A stretch of 64,000 nucleotides of DNA from Rhytidiadelphus loreus (GCA_947034895.1 OX344762.1:25772760-25836759), one strand, 5' to 3'; shown: positions 37,737 through 49,017, counted from the first letter of the stretch. Program-made: numbers and translations. Notes: generated from the letters alone by a model not told the origin.

Positions 37737-38231
37737 AACTCGAATCGAGTTAAATTGAAGAAAGCAGTATCGATTTCAGGGAGATGACGAGGATAATAAT
37801 ATTCAAATTGATCTCCCAGATAAAATCAATTCATCTCGACTCGAGTTAAACCGCCATATCCAATTCTACTCAACTATAATAATAGGAGGAAAACTATATT
37901 ATGTTGATGCTCATAAAGAGCTGAAAAATACATTTTAATAAAATAAAAATTTATTGTGAATTGTTTTCACTGTGAGGATTACAAATTTAGAACTGTAGGA
38001 TGCTTATCGATTATACCAATAGTGGTTCAAGGAATGAGTGACTGAAAGAAATTTCCGGATATTCATCTCGAGTCGAGTTAAATTTCTCTCATTGTGTCGA
38101 CATTGAATATCCAGCGATTGTTAAGATTTCCGAAGATTTTGAGTTGATTTCTATCTCGACAGTTCTTTATAAATAATTAATCTAATTTAAACATGAATAG
38201 ACGAACATTTAACTCGACCCGAGTTAAATTG
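37737..38231. promoter_or_regulatory. Cluster of four CTCGA palindromes upstream of the DUF7869 ATG
   Basis: AACTCGAATCGAGTTAAATT (37737), ATCTCGACTCGAGTTAAA (37833), ATCTCGAGTCGAGTTAAATT (38065) and AACTCGACCCGAGTTAAATT (38211). Each is a near-perfect inverted repeat with the same TTAAA tail. A fifth, AACTCGTATCGAGTT, is at 29253 in the FCP1-like gene. They could be binding sites for a dimeric regulator or for the transposase; this is inference. Confidence 0.6.
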
Positions 38232-38972
38232 CATGGACACTTTCAATTGATTGAACATACTAATGAATTTTAATTCATTTTTATGAATGTTCAGGCACCA
38301 TGGCGGAGGCACTTCAGCCTTTACTGGATGACCTCTCTGACTTAGATGAGGTTGAAAATGTTCCCGAAGAAATTATGGACATTCCAGATTGCGATGGCAT
38401 CCCTAGGTTGTCCTGGAGTATGAAAGTTGTGACTTTGCACAATGTCAATGGCCTTGCAGTGGGAGAGGGCATTTGTCACAGCGTGAATTCCGATCTCGTC
38501 GTCGGTGGTGATGGTCCTTTGGGTGATTCCCATGTAGCTGTGCACATCTCTAGGTCCCTCAGCGTTCAGGACATTCCGGAGGACTGGAGGTATTCTCTTC
38601 GAGCGTGGCCCATTAAACAAGTGTTTTTGAATGGTTCAAGTCTACACGATCACGAGCTCAAGGATGAGTACAACAAACGTCAAGCGAGATTGTTGCGGCC
38701 TTCTTCATCAGGTGCAAGGCAATACACAAGCGTTCTGAGGAACCCGTCCATTCCTCAAGCACTTGTGAAAGCCAACGAATTACTCACGCCAGAATCTATC
38801 AATTCTGTATCCAGCAAAGATTGTTGCTCAAAGAATTGTGTGCAACCTTTTCCTAGAGAGAAGATTCGAGCTTTTCGTGAACGAATGTACTATAAGACGA
38901 GCTTCGAGTTCCGCTATCACATGAAATTGGATGTTCATCGGCAGGTCCACCGTGATGCTCTCGGTAAGAGAG

Positions 38973-39385
38973 TGTGAGCCCCAAATTCGTCACTTGGGAC
39001 TCATTGTTTTCTTTTTTTTTAGTTTATTACAAATTAAGGCATAAAGTAGTACAAAAAGCCCAAAAAAGAGTGTAGAACCAAAATAGGTATGTCACGTACC
39101 AGTATAGCATTTGGTCAATTAGCCTTAGATTCCCATAGATTAGGAAAGATTCGGTGGTAGTTCGCATAGGCTGCCATTAGGGGACGGTGAGCCCGAACTA
39201 TTCCCTCGCCAATTGGGGGCAACTCCATTGTCACCTGCGAAAACTAGGAACTTAGTAAGGAAGATCCATTGCTTGGAAGGCACAATGGACCGACGCTTAG
39301 TCACCCGTTAGGTTAGAATTTAGTTAACCCCTAGAACCTGGTTGTGTCCGATTAATTACCAAGGGTGGGTAATTAAGCGCCCACA
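38973..39385 (+). repeat. 5' LTR, short form
   Basis: 413 bp, TG...CA ends. It corresponds to the long LTR at 29488-33743 with 3,843 bp missing at GGTC (39113-39116). No good TATA box is seen. Confidence 0.95.
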
Positions 39386-39389
39386 TGAA

Positions 39390-39407
39390 TGGTGCGTCTA
39401 CCGGGAG
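39390..39407 (+). other. Candidate primer-binding site
   Basis: TGGTGCGTCTACCGGGAG begins four bases after the 5' LTR. It starts with TGG, as expected for pairing to a tRNA CCA end. I cannot identify the tRNA with confidence. Confidence 0.5.
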
Positions 39408-39810
39408 TTAAAGTTTAGAAGTTTGCCTTTTAAATTTTTTCTCACATTTAAAAGTAGTCTAGGGTAACACTTAGTTAGGATTAGAGTGTCTACATTAGAG
39501 TGATAATTAGCAATCATAGAAGGAATTAAAAGCGTTATCAAATTAAGTGATAGAAAATATATTTCAAGGTCTCTAATTGGGTTAGAATTTAGAAGGAGGT
39601 ACCTTAGGACACCTTGGAGATCTTTTTTAAAATAGTTAGTGGAGATTAGGGCTTAAATCTCTGAGCATAGGCTAGAATTAGCAAGGGGTAGAAGTATCAA
39701 AGCTAGCTTCCAGTTACCACAAGGATTGAGCCACTTACAACTCCCAGGCCAGATAATTAGCCAGGATAGAAGGAAGAAGTCTTAAAGCTGACAAAACAAG
39801 TTAATTGTGA

Positions 39811-40791
39811 AAGGGAGACGAGCCAGAACCCTGCTTTGAGCTCACACAGCTCGACTTTTACGACCATTCGCGCCGCCGCCCTCGCAAAGCATACCGAGAC
39901 GACGAGGAGGGGTATAGCGACTTCGAAGACAACAAGGAGCTTCCGTTAGAAGACCTGTTGCTCGGTCCCGACCGCTTGGGCATCTCCTTCGAATACTGGG
40001 AACATTTGGCGCGGCAATACTTGCTCAGCCCCAACCAGTACACGCCCCGCATCCAGCAAGCGATCAAGTCTGGGACCTTTGGGGTCTCAAGGGAGGACAT
40101 AGCCGAGTGCCTCTCGTTCTACTGGGCGGTGGTGCTAGCCACTTGGAAGTTTGAAAGCGCGTTTGTCAAAACGTGCTTCGACGCCAAGCATCCCGCCTAC
40201 CCGACTTTCAGACCTCTCACAGAGGTCCCTCACCTCGACATCCGATACGCCGCGCCAAGCCCACTTGGGGACGACTCAGACCAGTATTTCCGCTTCAACC
40301 AGCCAGTCGGGGACTTCGATCGGTTTCTCGACAACCCATACTCACAGTCTGAGGACTTCCGTGCGTGGCACAACGGAGCCAGCCATCTCACGTTGGAGTG
40401 TTGCCGCGGTATCTCCACCATACTGACACCGTCCACCTTGGATACGGCGGATCAGCTCCGATACATCACCGAGTACGCTACCGCTTGCGAACCCTGTCAG
40501 GACGCGGAAGACTTCAAAGTCTCCAACTTCCAACTGCCTGGGGACGAGGGGATCCATCACCCTCGCTACCATCCAATACATTACGAGTACCCTAGCCGTG
40601 GGAAGAGGAGCCGTTCCAAACGACTCAAGGACGCGACCTTCTTCACCAACGCAGCCACGTGGGAGCAGCATTCATCGGCCACGGCAAGAATCGAGGTTGC
40701 ACAAGCCCCGTACTTCTTCGAGATTCGACCAACGGCGGCGGAGATCGTCACCACGTTGGTATGTGTGGATCAAGTGATAGAGCTAGTCTAG
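39811..40791 (+). CDS. Met-free ORF between LTR and gag, unknown
   Basis: An open frame of about 326 codons follows a TGA at 39808 and ends with TAG. I find no ATG codon in it, so translation must start at another codon, through splicing, or not at all. The product is polar, with an acidic N-terminal part (RDDEEGYSDFEDNKELPLED) and a basic patch near the C-terminus (SRGKRSRSKRLKD). GC-rich codons match the gag ORF rather than the AT-rich surroundings. Some plant Ty3/gypsy elements (Ogre) have an ORF before gag; whether this is homologous is unknown. Confidence 0.55.
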   Translation, partial: KGDEPEPCFELTQLDFYDHSRRRPRKAYRDDEEGYSDFEDNKELPLEDLLLGPDRLGISFEYWEHLARQYLLSPNQYTPRIQQAIKSGTFGVSREDIAECLSFYWAVVLATWKFESAFVKTCFDAKHPAYPTFRPLTEVPHLDIRYAAPSPLGDDSDQYFRFNQPVGDFDRFLDNPYSQSEDFRAWHNGASHLTLECCRGISTILTPSTLDTADQLRYITEYATACEPCQDAEDFKVSNFQLPGDEGIHHPRYHPIHYEYPSRGKRSRSKRLKDATFFTNAATWEQHSSATARIEVAQAPYFFEIRPTAAEIVTTLVCVDQVIELV

Positions 40792-40846
40792 GACTAGAGC
40801 GTGGACCACCAGTTGGCCAACTCCTATCACTGTAAACACTCTTTTC

Positions 40847-40854
40847 TATATATA
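40847..40854 (+). promoter_or_regulatory. TATA-like element before gag
   Basis: TATATATA lies about 40 bases upstream of an ATG at 40893. It may be chance in AT-rich spacer, but it sits exactly in the gap between the two ORFs. Confidence 0.3.
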
Positions 40855-41064
40855 TGTCCTCGCTTGGCATATTATCAGGCCATCTGAGTTAGATGCCACC
40901 AAAAGTCTCCACCACACCACAATCTGGTAGGGTGCTACAACCAAAGGGAGGAGGAGGAAGTTCTGCCCGACCACCACCGCCAAGTTCCCCTGCCTCATCA
41001 ACGCACGAAGGGGCTATCCCCTGACTCTTTCGAGCGAGTCAGCTCACCTGATCCATCAGAAGAG

Positions 41065-44000
41065 ATGGGCGACCGCGAAGCCAGGATGCCGCCTATGGCT
41101 CCAGGAGCACCAGAAGTGGGAGAAGAACCACCTGCCATATCCGAAGTGGACCCTATGATGTTGCCACGGGGTCTGCCTATCTTAGTACCTCATGGGCTAA
41201 GAGAGATCTCAGTCCCCCATCACTTACCCAAGTTCTCTGGGTCTCGGGACGACGATCCAACTGCCCACGTGGAGCGGTTCGAGGAGATTCTCATCTCTAA
41301 CCTCGTCACCGATCCAGGATATTACTTGATCTGGTTTCCGAATACCTTGACTGGAACCGCCTACTCTTGGTATCGATCCCACGATGCAGGGGTCTTTACT
41401 TCGTGGAGACAACTGCAAGCGTCATTCCTACGTTACTTTCGGCCAGCGACAGGCCAACAGCAGGCGTTGTCCGCTCTGACCAGCATCCGACGGGGGGCCA
41501 CGCAAGACCTCACCTCATATATTCGACGGTTCCAGATAGTCTGCACCCGCTACGTAGGGGGCCTTCTAAACGACGGTACCATACGACACTACTTTATTCA
41601 AGGAGTCGACTCGGCTTCAACTATCCGGGAGATCTTGTCCCGACGTCCCATAACCTTGGACGATGCCATTCGCGCTGCGCTGGAGATCGAGATCATTGAC
41701 AAAGAGAACGAACAAATGATTCGTCGGGAGCACGACCCGATACCAGCCTTCATTCCCGTACATCACCAAGAGCCCGCTCTAGCACCATATCGCTCGTCTC
41801 CCACTCAGCGGGACAGCTTGCATCTGACCCCCTTGTCTTCGCAGGAACCAATGTTAATGCTAACCGCGCCTGTTGAACAGATTAGGACAGAAATGCGGCA
41901 GGCATCCAATGACATGGCCTGGGCAGTACGCGAACTAACCGAGCAAATGGCATGCCTCATCAAAGGACAAGGGCAACAGGCCCTGCCCCAATATCATGAA
42001 TCGGGATCTCATTCTACGGGGGTTTGGTGCAACCACTGCGGCCAGCCCAACCACACGCCCCCGTTTTGTCCCCTGCTCAAGAACAACCCGCCTCGATCAC
42101 GACCTCGAGGGCCAGGACAACCTTACCGACACCCTAACGCCCAAGCTCAGGTACGAAACACCAATTCATTTGATAGGCCCCTCATGTCCTATTGCGCCGT
42201 GTGCAAGAGGACACATGGTCCTGGCCAATGTTGGGTAGAAAACAATGTGGTTTGCGAACGCTGTGGGGATCACCACCCCACGGTTCGCTGCCAAGTCACG
42301 GATAGGGTGATTCCGCTAGAATTCCCGAAGGCCGACTACGCCAAACAAGGCCAAGACAACCTCAAGGGCGTCCGCTTTACGGAGCCTCACGATACGACCG
42401 GTCCTCCGGATATGTATTACGATCGCACCAATCATCGCCAAACCCAGGCTGCGCCACTCGCAGTCCAAATCAACCAAGGGGTGGTCCCACTAGGCCCTAC
42501 CCCAACCACCCAGGATGTTAGGTTTGTTACGGCGTCTAAACCAGCTCAAGCCAACGAATTCCAGAACACGCTTTTCGTAGCTGTAGACACCTCGGAGACC
42601 GAGGCAGTTTGCAAGTCCCTACCTGCCTTGGTGGTCACTCGAGGAGGGGCGAAGATCGGCCCTCCCCCGCCCGAACCAGAAATAGTTAGCTCGCCGGATT
42701 CTAGCTCGCATAGTAATATGCATTTGCACTCGTCCCAAGATTCCCCTCAGTTCTCCGACCTACAGAGCACTTTGAAGGAGACTGCCAAGGAAGTACGATT
42801 CCAAGAGAATCTGCCAACGTCGACCGAGATGGATGAGGATGAGTTCCAATTCGTTCAAATTGGAACTCCATTCCATCCAACCAGCCCACGATTACGCTCA
42901 CGGCCAAAGAAGGGTAGTAACCCTTCTCAGCCATACGATCTGTGGGAGGACCTGGCCAAGGTAAAGGCAAATATATCCTTTGGTCAGTTGATCAACACCG
43001 CCCCCACTCTACGCAAGCAATTAAAGGAAGGAGCCACCATCCCTCGAGGTTCCAAGGTAGTTGGTCCAGTCAATCAAGTGGGGTCGCTTCCATTTCTAGG
43101 GGGCCCAAGTCCCGACATCAAGGAATCAGAACCCTTGAAGGAAGAACCCAAACTCGGCCTAAAAGAAACTAGAGAGAGCTTTGAGCCTGTCGAGATAGAA
43201 GTAGAGATAGTCGACAAGGTCATACCAAAGACGCTGGTAGATGATGGAAGCGGTGTCAACATCATGCCCGCTTTCACCATGCGCAAGTTAGGTCTAGAAA
43301 TCACGCATCCCTCGTTGGTCACTCTCAAATGTGCAGATCAGAGATCGGTCCCAACCCTGGGTCGAATCAAGGACCTCAGAGTTCAGACCGGAGGAATAGA
43401 CTACATACTCACCTTTGAGGTCCTCCAACTCGAAGAAGAAGCCAGCACCTCATACCCTCTGCTCCTAGGTAGGGGCTTCCTCCGCCAGTGTGGAGGCATT
43501 GTCAATTGGGCGGAGAAGCGCCCCACGTTCACCTATGGTCCCAAGAATGCAAGGACCATGATTGCCATAGTCTCCAACATCCCGGCCTTTCTAGGGATCC
43601 AAGAACTGGGACTATCGGCAGTCCAGGCAATCCAAGCCAAGCCCACCGCTAGCTTGAGTCAGCTCAAGTGCATGGGCCCGGGACTCTATGGGTTCGAAGA
43701 CGATGGGTCTCTCGAGAAATGGCTCTTGGAGCACCCCTACTCGGGAGACGATGCTTACGTCGTCATGGAAACACCAACGGTCTACGTCCTGGAGGGAGAT
43801 ACGGGAGGTCCATCCGCCATCGTCCACGCCAACGGTGACACGCCTTCTCCCGACTCCAGTTTCAGCCCCATGACTCACGTTACGGAAAGTCAAGAACCTG
43901 CGACGGACATCGAACCATCATCAGAGATCAGCCCTACCCCGGCCAACAGTCCCAGTTCGGAGGGCACTCCTCATACAGTACCACCTCAGGAAACGCAAGT

Positions 44001-44571
44001 CGAGACGCATCCTTCCGATTCCATGGAGCTAGTGCCAGCAGTACAAGCTCAGCCATCACGGGCAACGTGCCCTCTTTGTTGGACGCCATATGAATTCCAA
44101 TTTTGTGCCACTTGGTCCGGCCCGCAACGTCTACCAGAACCACGAACCCCGCCGCCAACACAACGGGCCTCTGCAACACTCTTCGGGGAGGATCCAGAAG
44201 ACCACCCTTGGAGTCAGCCAATTCAGGCAGCTGACCCTGGCCCGGCCACCCAACCCGTATCCACGAACCTCGTTGCCGTGAGAGATTTTCCTCCAAGGTG
44301 CCAACCCCAAGTCGATGGGGTTTTAGGCATTTACGATAGCCAACTGGAGATACCAGCAAATCACGGCCCGACGGCGATGGAATACGTAGAGGCTGCACCG
44401 TACAACGTGCGCCGCGCCCCTAGCACACTACAAGACGACCTTCGCAATCTAGAGGCGATTGAGCTGCCAAGGGAGGTCAATACGTCCCAGGGACAACCAC
44501 CTACTCAGGTAATCACTCTGTCGTCCATTACTCTCCTCAACACGCTTCTCCATTGGTGTCAGGGCATTTAA
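41065..44571 (+). CDS. Gag-protease polyprotein
   Basis: 1,168 codons. A Retrotrans_gag-type region lies at about residues 54-215 (LPKFSG, GTAYSWYRS, then LTSYIRRFQ). Three zinc-knuckle-like motifs follow near residues 322 (C-x2-C-x4-H-x4-C), 377 and 397 (both C-x2-C-x3-H-x4-C). A retropepsin-like domain with active-site DGSG at about 727-730 and LLLGRGFLRQ near 800 follows. The last 330 residues are Pro/Ser-rich linker and the frame stops without reaching a reverse transcriptase. An upstream ATG at 40893 opens a gag-like N-terminus (MPPKVSTTPQSGRVLQPKGG) in another frame that ends at a TGA near 41021. A 1-nt indel may have separated it from this ORF. Confidence 0.9.
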   Translation: MGDREARMPPMAPGAPEVGEEPPAISEVDPMMLPRGLPILVPHGLREISVPHHLPKFSGSRDDDPTAHVERFEEILISNLVTDPGYYLIWFPNTLTGTAYSWYRSHDAGVFTSWRQLQASFLRYFRPATGQQQALSALTSIRRGATQDLTSYIRRFQIVCTRYVGGLLNDGTIRHYFIQGVDSASTIREILSRRPITLDDAIRAALEIEIIDKENEQMIRREHDPIPAFIPVHHQEPALAPYRSSPTQRDSLHLTPLSSQEPMLMLTAPVEQIRTEMRQASNDMAWAVRELTEQMACLIKGQGQQALPQYHESGSHSTGVWCNHCGQPNHTPPFCPLLKNNPPRSRPRGPGQPYRHPNAQAQVRNTNSFDRPLMSYCAVCKRTHGPGQCWVENNVVCERCGDHHPTVRCQVTDRVIPLEFPKADYAKQGQDNLKGVRFTEPHDTTGPPDMYYDRTNHRQTQAAPLAVQINQGVVPLGPTPTTQDVRFVTASKPAQANEFQNTLFVAVDTSETEAVCKSLPALVVTRGGAKIGPPPPEPEIVSSPDSSSHSNMHLHSSQDSPQFSDLQSTLKETAKEVRFQENLPTSTEMDEDEFQFVQIGTPFHPTSPRLRSRPKKGSNPSQPYDLWEDLAKVKANISFGQLINTAPTLRKQLKEGATIPRGSKVVGPVNQVGSLPFLGGPSPDIKESEPLKEEPKLGLKETRESFEPVEIEVEIVDKVIPKTLVDDGSGVNIMPAFTMRKLGLEITHPSLVTLKCADQRSVPTLGRIKDLRVQTGGIDYILTFEVLQLEEEASTSYPLLLGRGFLRQCGGIVNWAEKRPTFTYGPKNARTMIAIVSNIPAFLGIQELGLSAVQAIQAKPTASLSQLKCMGPGLYGFEDDGSLEKWLLEHPYSGDDAYVVMETPTVYVLEGDTGGPSAIVHANGDTPSPDSSFSPMTHVTESQEPATDIEPSSEISPTPANSPSSEGTPHTVPPQETQVETHPSDSMELVPAVQAQPSRATCPLCWTPYEFQFCATWSGPQRLPEPRTPPPTQRASATLFGEDPEDHPWSQPIQAADPGPATQPVSTNLVAVRDFPPRCQPQVDGVLGIYDSQLEIPANHGPTAMEYVEAAPYNVRRAPSTLQDDLRNLEAIELPREVNTSQGQPPTQVITLSSITLLNTLLHWCQGI

Positions 44572-45311
44572 GGCCCAGTCGGTTGTAATTACTGAGGGCC
44601 GCTAGAGGCTCTCAATTCTCTTCTTTAACTTAAGAGTTAAGTCTTAGGTTAGATAGGATGTAAAAGCCATTTTAGGCCTCCGCACGTAAGCCCAAAAAAA
44701 TCAATAGTTAGTCAATTTAAGGAAGATAAATTGAAGAGCTAGAAAAAACCCCATAAAAACCCTAAAAAATCTTCCAAACCATCACCAGTCACTAAGTCAC
44801 TAGGATACTAGGTTACTTTGTCACTATTGGTTGCCGATTGTGGATTGTCTCCGTAGATAGGTGCAGTTGGTGTAAAATGAAAGGCCTCTGGTCAGCCAAG
44901 CCCGGGGGATCTTCGGATTCCCCAAAACTAGGATTTTTGGTTGTTAAACATAGGTTATTGCGCGAGATAACCGATGCTAACGTAAAATGGTCCTTGGCAA
45001 GACTCCCAGAATTCTTAGAGTTACTTTTAACTTCACTGATCCGTAGGGTCCTAAAACACGTCACTCAGAGCCACTTGGTTGTTAGTTCTTAGGTAGTCGC
45101 GGGGTAATGAAATCACGTGGAAATCTACATCTGACGTAAAAAGAAAAGCTTAACTGCTAGCCAACACTTTGTTTAGATTTGTTTTCAGCTACACTTCTTA
45201 GGATGTCAGGTCAGGGTTGATGTTGGCATATGACCCATGCCTCACCCGCTTGTCAGAAGATAGCTTCAAGGGGAAGTTGAACTCAACTCCCCGATTGGAT
45301 CCAATGCCGCT
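44572..45311 (+). other. Retroelement internal spacer
   Basis: No domain seen. This is where reverse transcriptase would follow protease in a complete gypsy element, but the sequence is AT-rich and stop-filled. Confidence 0.5.
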
Positions 45312-45645
45312 AGATTGGACGCAATATATGCCTGAGATGCTGAAAAGACAGCTAGTTGGGGGGATTCTCTTATGACTCACCAGACCGGACGTAATAGACA
45401 CCATCGAGTTGAAAAGACGGCTGGTTTGAGGGCGTTTTCGTACTGGCTAGACCGGACGTAATAGATACCATAGAGTTGAAAAGACGGCTAGTTTCAGGGA
45501 GGTTCTGTACTGGCTAGACTGGACGTAATAGATACCATCGAGTTGAAAAGACAGCTAGCTTCAGGGAGGTTCTGTACTTGCTAGACCGGACATAATAGAT
45601 ACCATCGAGTTGAAAAGACGGCTAGTTTAAGGGCGTTACTAAGTC
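45312..45645 (+). repeat. 67-bp tandem repeat, 5 units
   Basis: Units begin AGACCGGACGTAATAGATAC and include GAGTTGAAAAGACGGCTAG. Starts are near 45312, 45382, 45449, 45516 and 45583. The first unit is the most diverged. Confidence 0.88.
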
Positions 45646-45724
45646 TCGCTAGTCGTCGTACACCTAGTTAGAGTACTGACAGACGACTAGCTTGGGATTT
45701 CCACACTTGGCCTTCACACCTTAG

Positions 45725-45731
45725 TATAAAA
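45725..45731 (+). promoter_or_regulatory. Internal TATA box
   Basis: TATAAAA followed by GTAGGAGGGAG, about 65 bases before the ATG of the small ORF at 45797 and just after the 67-bp array. Confidence 0.45.
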
Positions 45732-45796
45732 GTAGGAGGGAGTCCCTCGTCTTTGTGTGCTGTGTGTTGTGATGTGCAGGTGCAGTAGATTAGCAG

Positions 45797-46012
45797 ATGG
45801 ACCACGGTTGGTACAATCCACCGGCGGTCCTTCCAGTAGGACTCTTCAACATTCGGGTTCAGTGTATCGAAAAGCTCAACTTCACTACTTTCCTCCGCAC
45901 TCATTTTGGTCAAGAATTCTTGACCCAGGTGCTCCGTAGCCCCTGGCCTTTAATAGTTCCAGCAGTCACCTACGGGGAAACCTGGGATAGCGTGATTTAC
46001 ATCCTCATCTAG
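45797..46012 (+). CDS. Small ORF, unknown function
   Basis: 71 codons from an ATG behind a TATA box. The protein is neutral and moderately hydrophobic (FNIRVQCIEKLNFTTFLR, TQVLRSPWPLIVPAV), with no recognised motif. Its place behind TATAAAA and the 67-bp repeats makes it more than a chance frame, but it is too short for certainty. It may be the remnant of a longer captured gene. Confidence 0.35.
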   Translation: MDHGWYNPPAVLPVGLFNIRVQCIEKLNFTTFLRTHFGQEFLTQVLRSPWPLIVPAVTYGETWDSVIYILI

Positions 46013-47115
46013 CACTGTCGTACGCGTAATACTGTAGTAAGCGCTCTTAACCACAACAACGTGGCAAGATGACACGAAATATCGTCCCAGGGAACCCCAG
46101 AGGGTGTTCTAAATTCCGTCTAATCCGGTTTATTGTAACTACTTCAATTTTCACTCCCCAACCGGATTCTATCTCTATCCGGACTCTCTACCGGATCCGG
46201 ATTATCACAAACACCAGATCTGTAACTTAACACACGGTTTTCGATACCTCTGTTTTACCTTCAGAGGGTCCTCACTGACTTTTCTGGAGGGGTAAGGACA
46301 ACATCACTCCTTGTATCCGACAAACTCTAACTTCCTAATGACACGTACCCAAAGATCTTTCCGTCACAAACAAGGAACACACTGGCTGACCCTCACAACT
46401 TCAGATTTCTCCAGAAGCAGGTCACTCAGAATACAACCCGACTCCCCTTGCTACAACGACAAATACAAGACTTACCCGGAAACTGAGACGGGGTCCAGTA
46501 CTAGTACTCCAACTTGTGTTTTGCAGACGGACGGAACTTTCCGGGTGAGCGGGGTTTTTCCACAGACGGTTGCTTATCTTCGCACGGAACCCTCCCTGGC
46601 CTTCCGGACTCGCACCCACACCACCAACGCCGGACCCCGCACAACTTCCTACACACGCTAGAACTGCTTCCCTGGACAACACACAGTTCACAGACCCGGG
46701 AAACCCTGAATCCGGACTCCTCCTTACCACCTCTCTACTTTGTAGCCAAAACCTTCAAGCAAGCGCCCAAGCAACCTTCAAACTCCCAAAGAACAGGAAA
46801 CCAAGGACCCACAAAGAAAACTAAGGCAATGAGTAAAAAGACAATAAAAATGCACACATATATTTACTGCTCAAAATAAGGAATAGCAAGAAAAGGAATG
46901 AAGGACCACAAGTGGTCCCTTCCTTTTATAAGCAAGACAACATGCCGTAAAACCCGCGGAAAGTGCCACTAAACACCATCCTAAACTGCCCTAAAAGTCC
47001 GGGTGGATAAGTTAACTGAAACTTACCCCTGAAAATCCGGAATCCGGGTTCTGATTGAGACCCGGAACTCTAAGTCTAACAAAAAGATAACTAAAAACAC
47101 TATCAGTCTAACTAT
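46013..47115. other. Spacer rich in CCGGA motifs
   Basis: Dense TCCGGA/CCGGAT strings, with a 116-codon plus frame (46311-46661) lacking motifs. It probably includes the 3' UTR of the antisense ORF. Confidence 0.4.
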
Positions 47116-49017
47116 CTACTTTCCCTTCCGCTGTTTCTTCGAACTATTGTCAAATCCTAACTGCCCCCGGGTGCTAGTCTTGCCTTGGGGTGTACGGAGG
47201 GACGCCCGGGTGATGATCGACGTCTTCCGGACCGGAGGACTGTCAGAATCCGTCTCGTCCGTATGGACGAGAGACCGATCCGCCTTCTCCAACGACTTCG
47301 GATCTTCCACCACTTCTGCTTCTTCTGCTTTCGGTTCCTCTGCTTCCGCCTCCTCCGATATCTCGATGGGATCCGGTGTAGGTAAGGGCATCGGTGGAGG
47401 TGGTTCGATATCCTCGAACTGCTCCGGATGCGTCCGTGCCGGATTCTGGACAAGGTCGATCCGGGCATCCAAACTGCTCCGGACCGGCATATCCTGCCCC
47501 AGAAATCCGGATGAAGGCCCCCCTTGAGTGACAATGTGGATCAGTGACCCAAACTGACCTGTCCGTTTGATGGGTGAGATGGGAGGTTGAGTTGCCGGAG
47601 TTGCGATGACATCCGGAACTTCCGGAAATCCCCCGAAGTCGAGTGGCTTGTTCGGATCCATGTTCGTCATCATGGACCGGAACTCCTTCAACGATGCCTC
47701 CATCCTTCCGGACATCTCCACCATCACCCGGACTATCTTCGTGTTGGTGAGGGCCGCGGACGTCTTCTGCATCTCGTCATACAGTGCCGCCTTGTGGTAG
47801 AGATCCGTCGGACTGACCATCCATTTCTGGAAGGTCTGGAACGCTTGGTATGCCTTCTGCGTCGCCCCTTGAGACTGGTGCAGCTCTTCTTCCGTCCAGA
47901 TCAGCTTCCCCTTGAGCGCGTCCCGTTCCGTCTTCAGGTTCCGGATTTCCGTCCTCATCTCGTTCCATTCCAACTCGGCCGGTAACGCCTTCAGCGCGTC
48001 CACCAGGTTTTCCGGTTCGCACTTCACCACTTCCGCGGACCGGAGTACGATCTCCGTGAGCTTGTCGTGGTAATCCTTCGCGGTCCGGATCCACTCTTCT
48101 CCGCACTCGAAGAAGCGGGGTCCTTCCCACTCCTGTTTATCCTGGATGAGAAAGGGACCCGGGAATTTACCTCTGGCAGCCGGAAGTGTAGACTTCCGTC
48201 TTTTGCTTCCCGATGCCTGCTCCCGTTCCTCCTTCTCCCTCTGTGTCTGCTTCGGTTCCGGTTCCGGCTTCTCTTCCTTGATCTCCAGCTTGACTTCCGG
48301 CTTGGTTTCTTCCTCCTCATCCTCAGACTCCTGCGTCTCCTACTCCTCGTCGTCAGAGCAGTTGCATTGGAGCATGATGAGCCCAGTCTCGTAATCCGTC
48401 GCCTCGTCTTCCGTCAACAGTTCCTGGTGCTGGCACAGGTGGAGCAAGTACGTGCTGAGCGGGTTCGGCTTGTTCTTCGCCAAGTTCCCGGTGCAGCGCC
48501 CCACCACGCTCGCCATGATCTGGCCCCAGTTCACGACCCGGTCCTGAAACGCCCCGAAGATCGTGTTGGCCATGGTTACCGTAACCCGGGAACTCTTATC
48601 CGGGTACAGGATCGGTAGCAGAAACCGGAGCAGCCGCCTGTGTCTCTCGTCCCAGCAGTCCTTGATCGCGTAGCCCTCCTTTGCGTGTGGTGGGTTCACG
48701 AACTTGTGCTGGTGGTACTGGTCTGTCCGGGCAGCGAATCCGCTTCCGGTTTGGGAGAACCCGTACACTTCCGCCCACAGCTCCTCCGTCCACTGGTCCG
48801 GATGCCCACGTACGGTCTGGTCGTACTGGTTCGGAGCACCTACCGCCAACTCCCGGAGCACCTGGTCACTCTGGACGTTCCAGGGTTTCTTCAGCAGACC
48901 TGCAGAACCTAAAACGACCAAATCGTCCTCTAAATGTCGCAAGTGCAGCGGATCTTCCGGATATACCGGACTGATCTTCCGGGCCGGTACTATATACCAC
49001 GTACTAACCCCTGCCAT
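47116..49017 (-). pseudogene. Antisense ORF with one in-frame stop
   Basis: From ATG at 49017 to the stop at 47116 there are about 634 codons in one frame, broken only by TAG at 48340-48342, between acidic stretches (CSDDEE and ETQESEDEEEE); one base change from GAG would explain it. Part 1 has a globular look (RHRRLLRFLLPILYPD, WGQIMASVVGRC). This loosely recalls the plant-transposon domain called Transposase_32/PMD-like; not verified. Part 2 has a Glu/Lys-rich coiled-coil-like region (EIRNLKTERDALKGKL) and a Pro/acid tail. A TATA box lies upstream at 49124. Antisense ORFs are known in some plant gypsy elements (for example Grande). Confidence 0.65.

Noticed and set aside
47147..48974. Plus-strand frames opposite the antisense ORF
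   Set aside because: Shadows of the minus-strand ORF, with low-complexity Ser/Leu/Arg runs.
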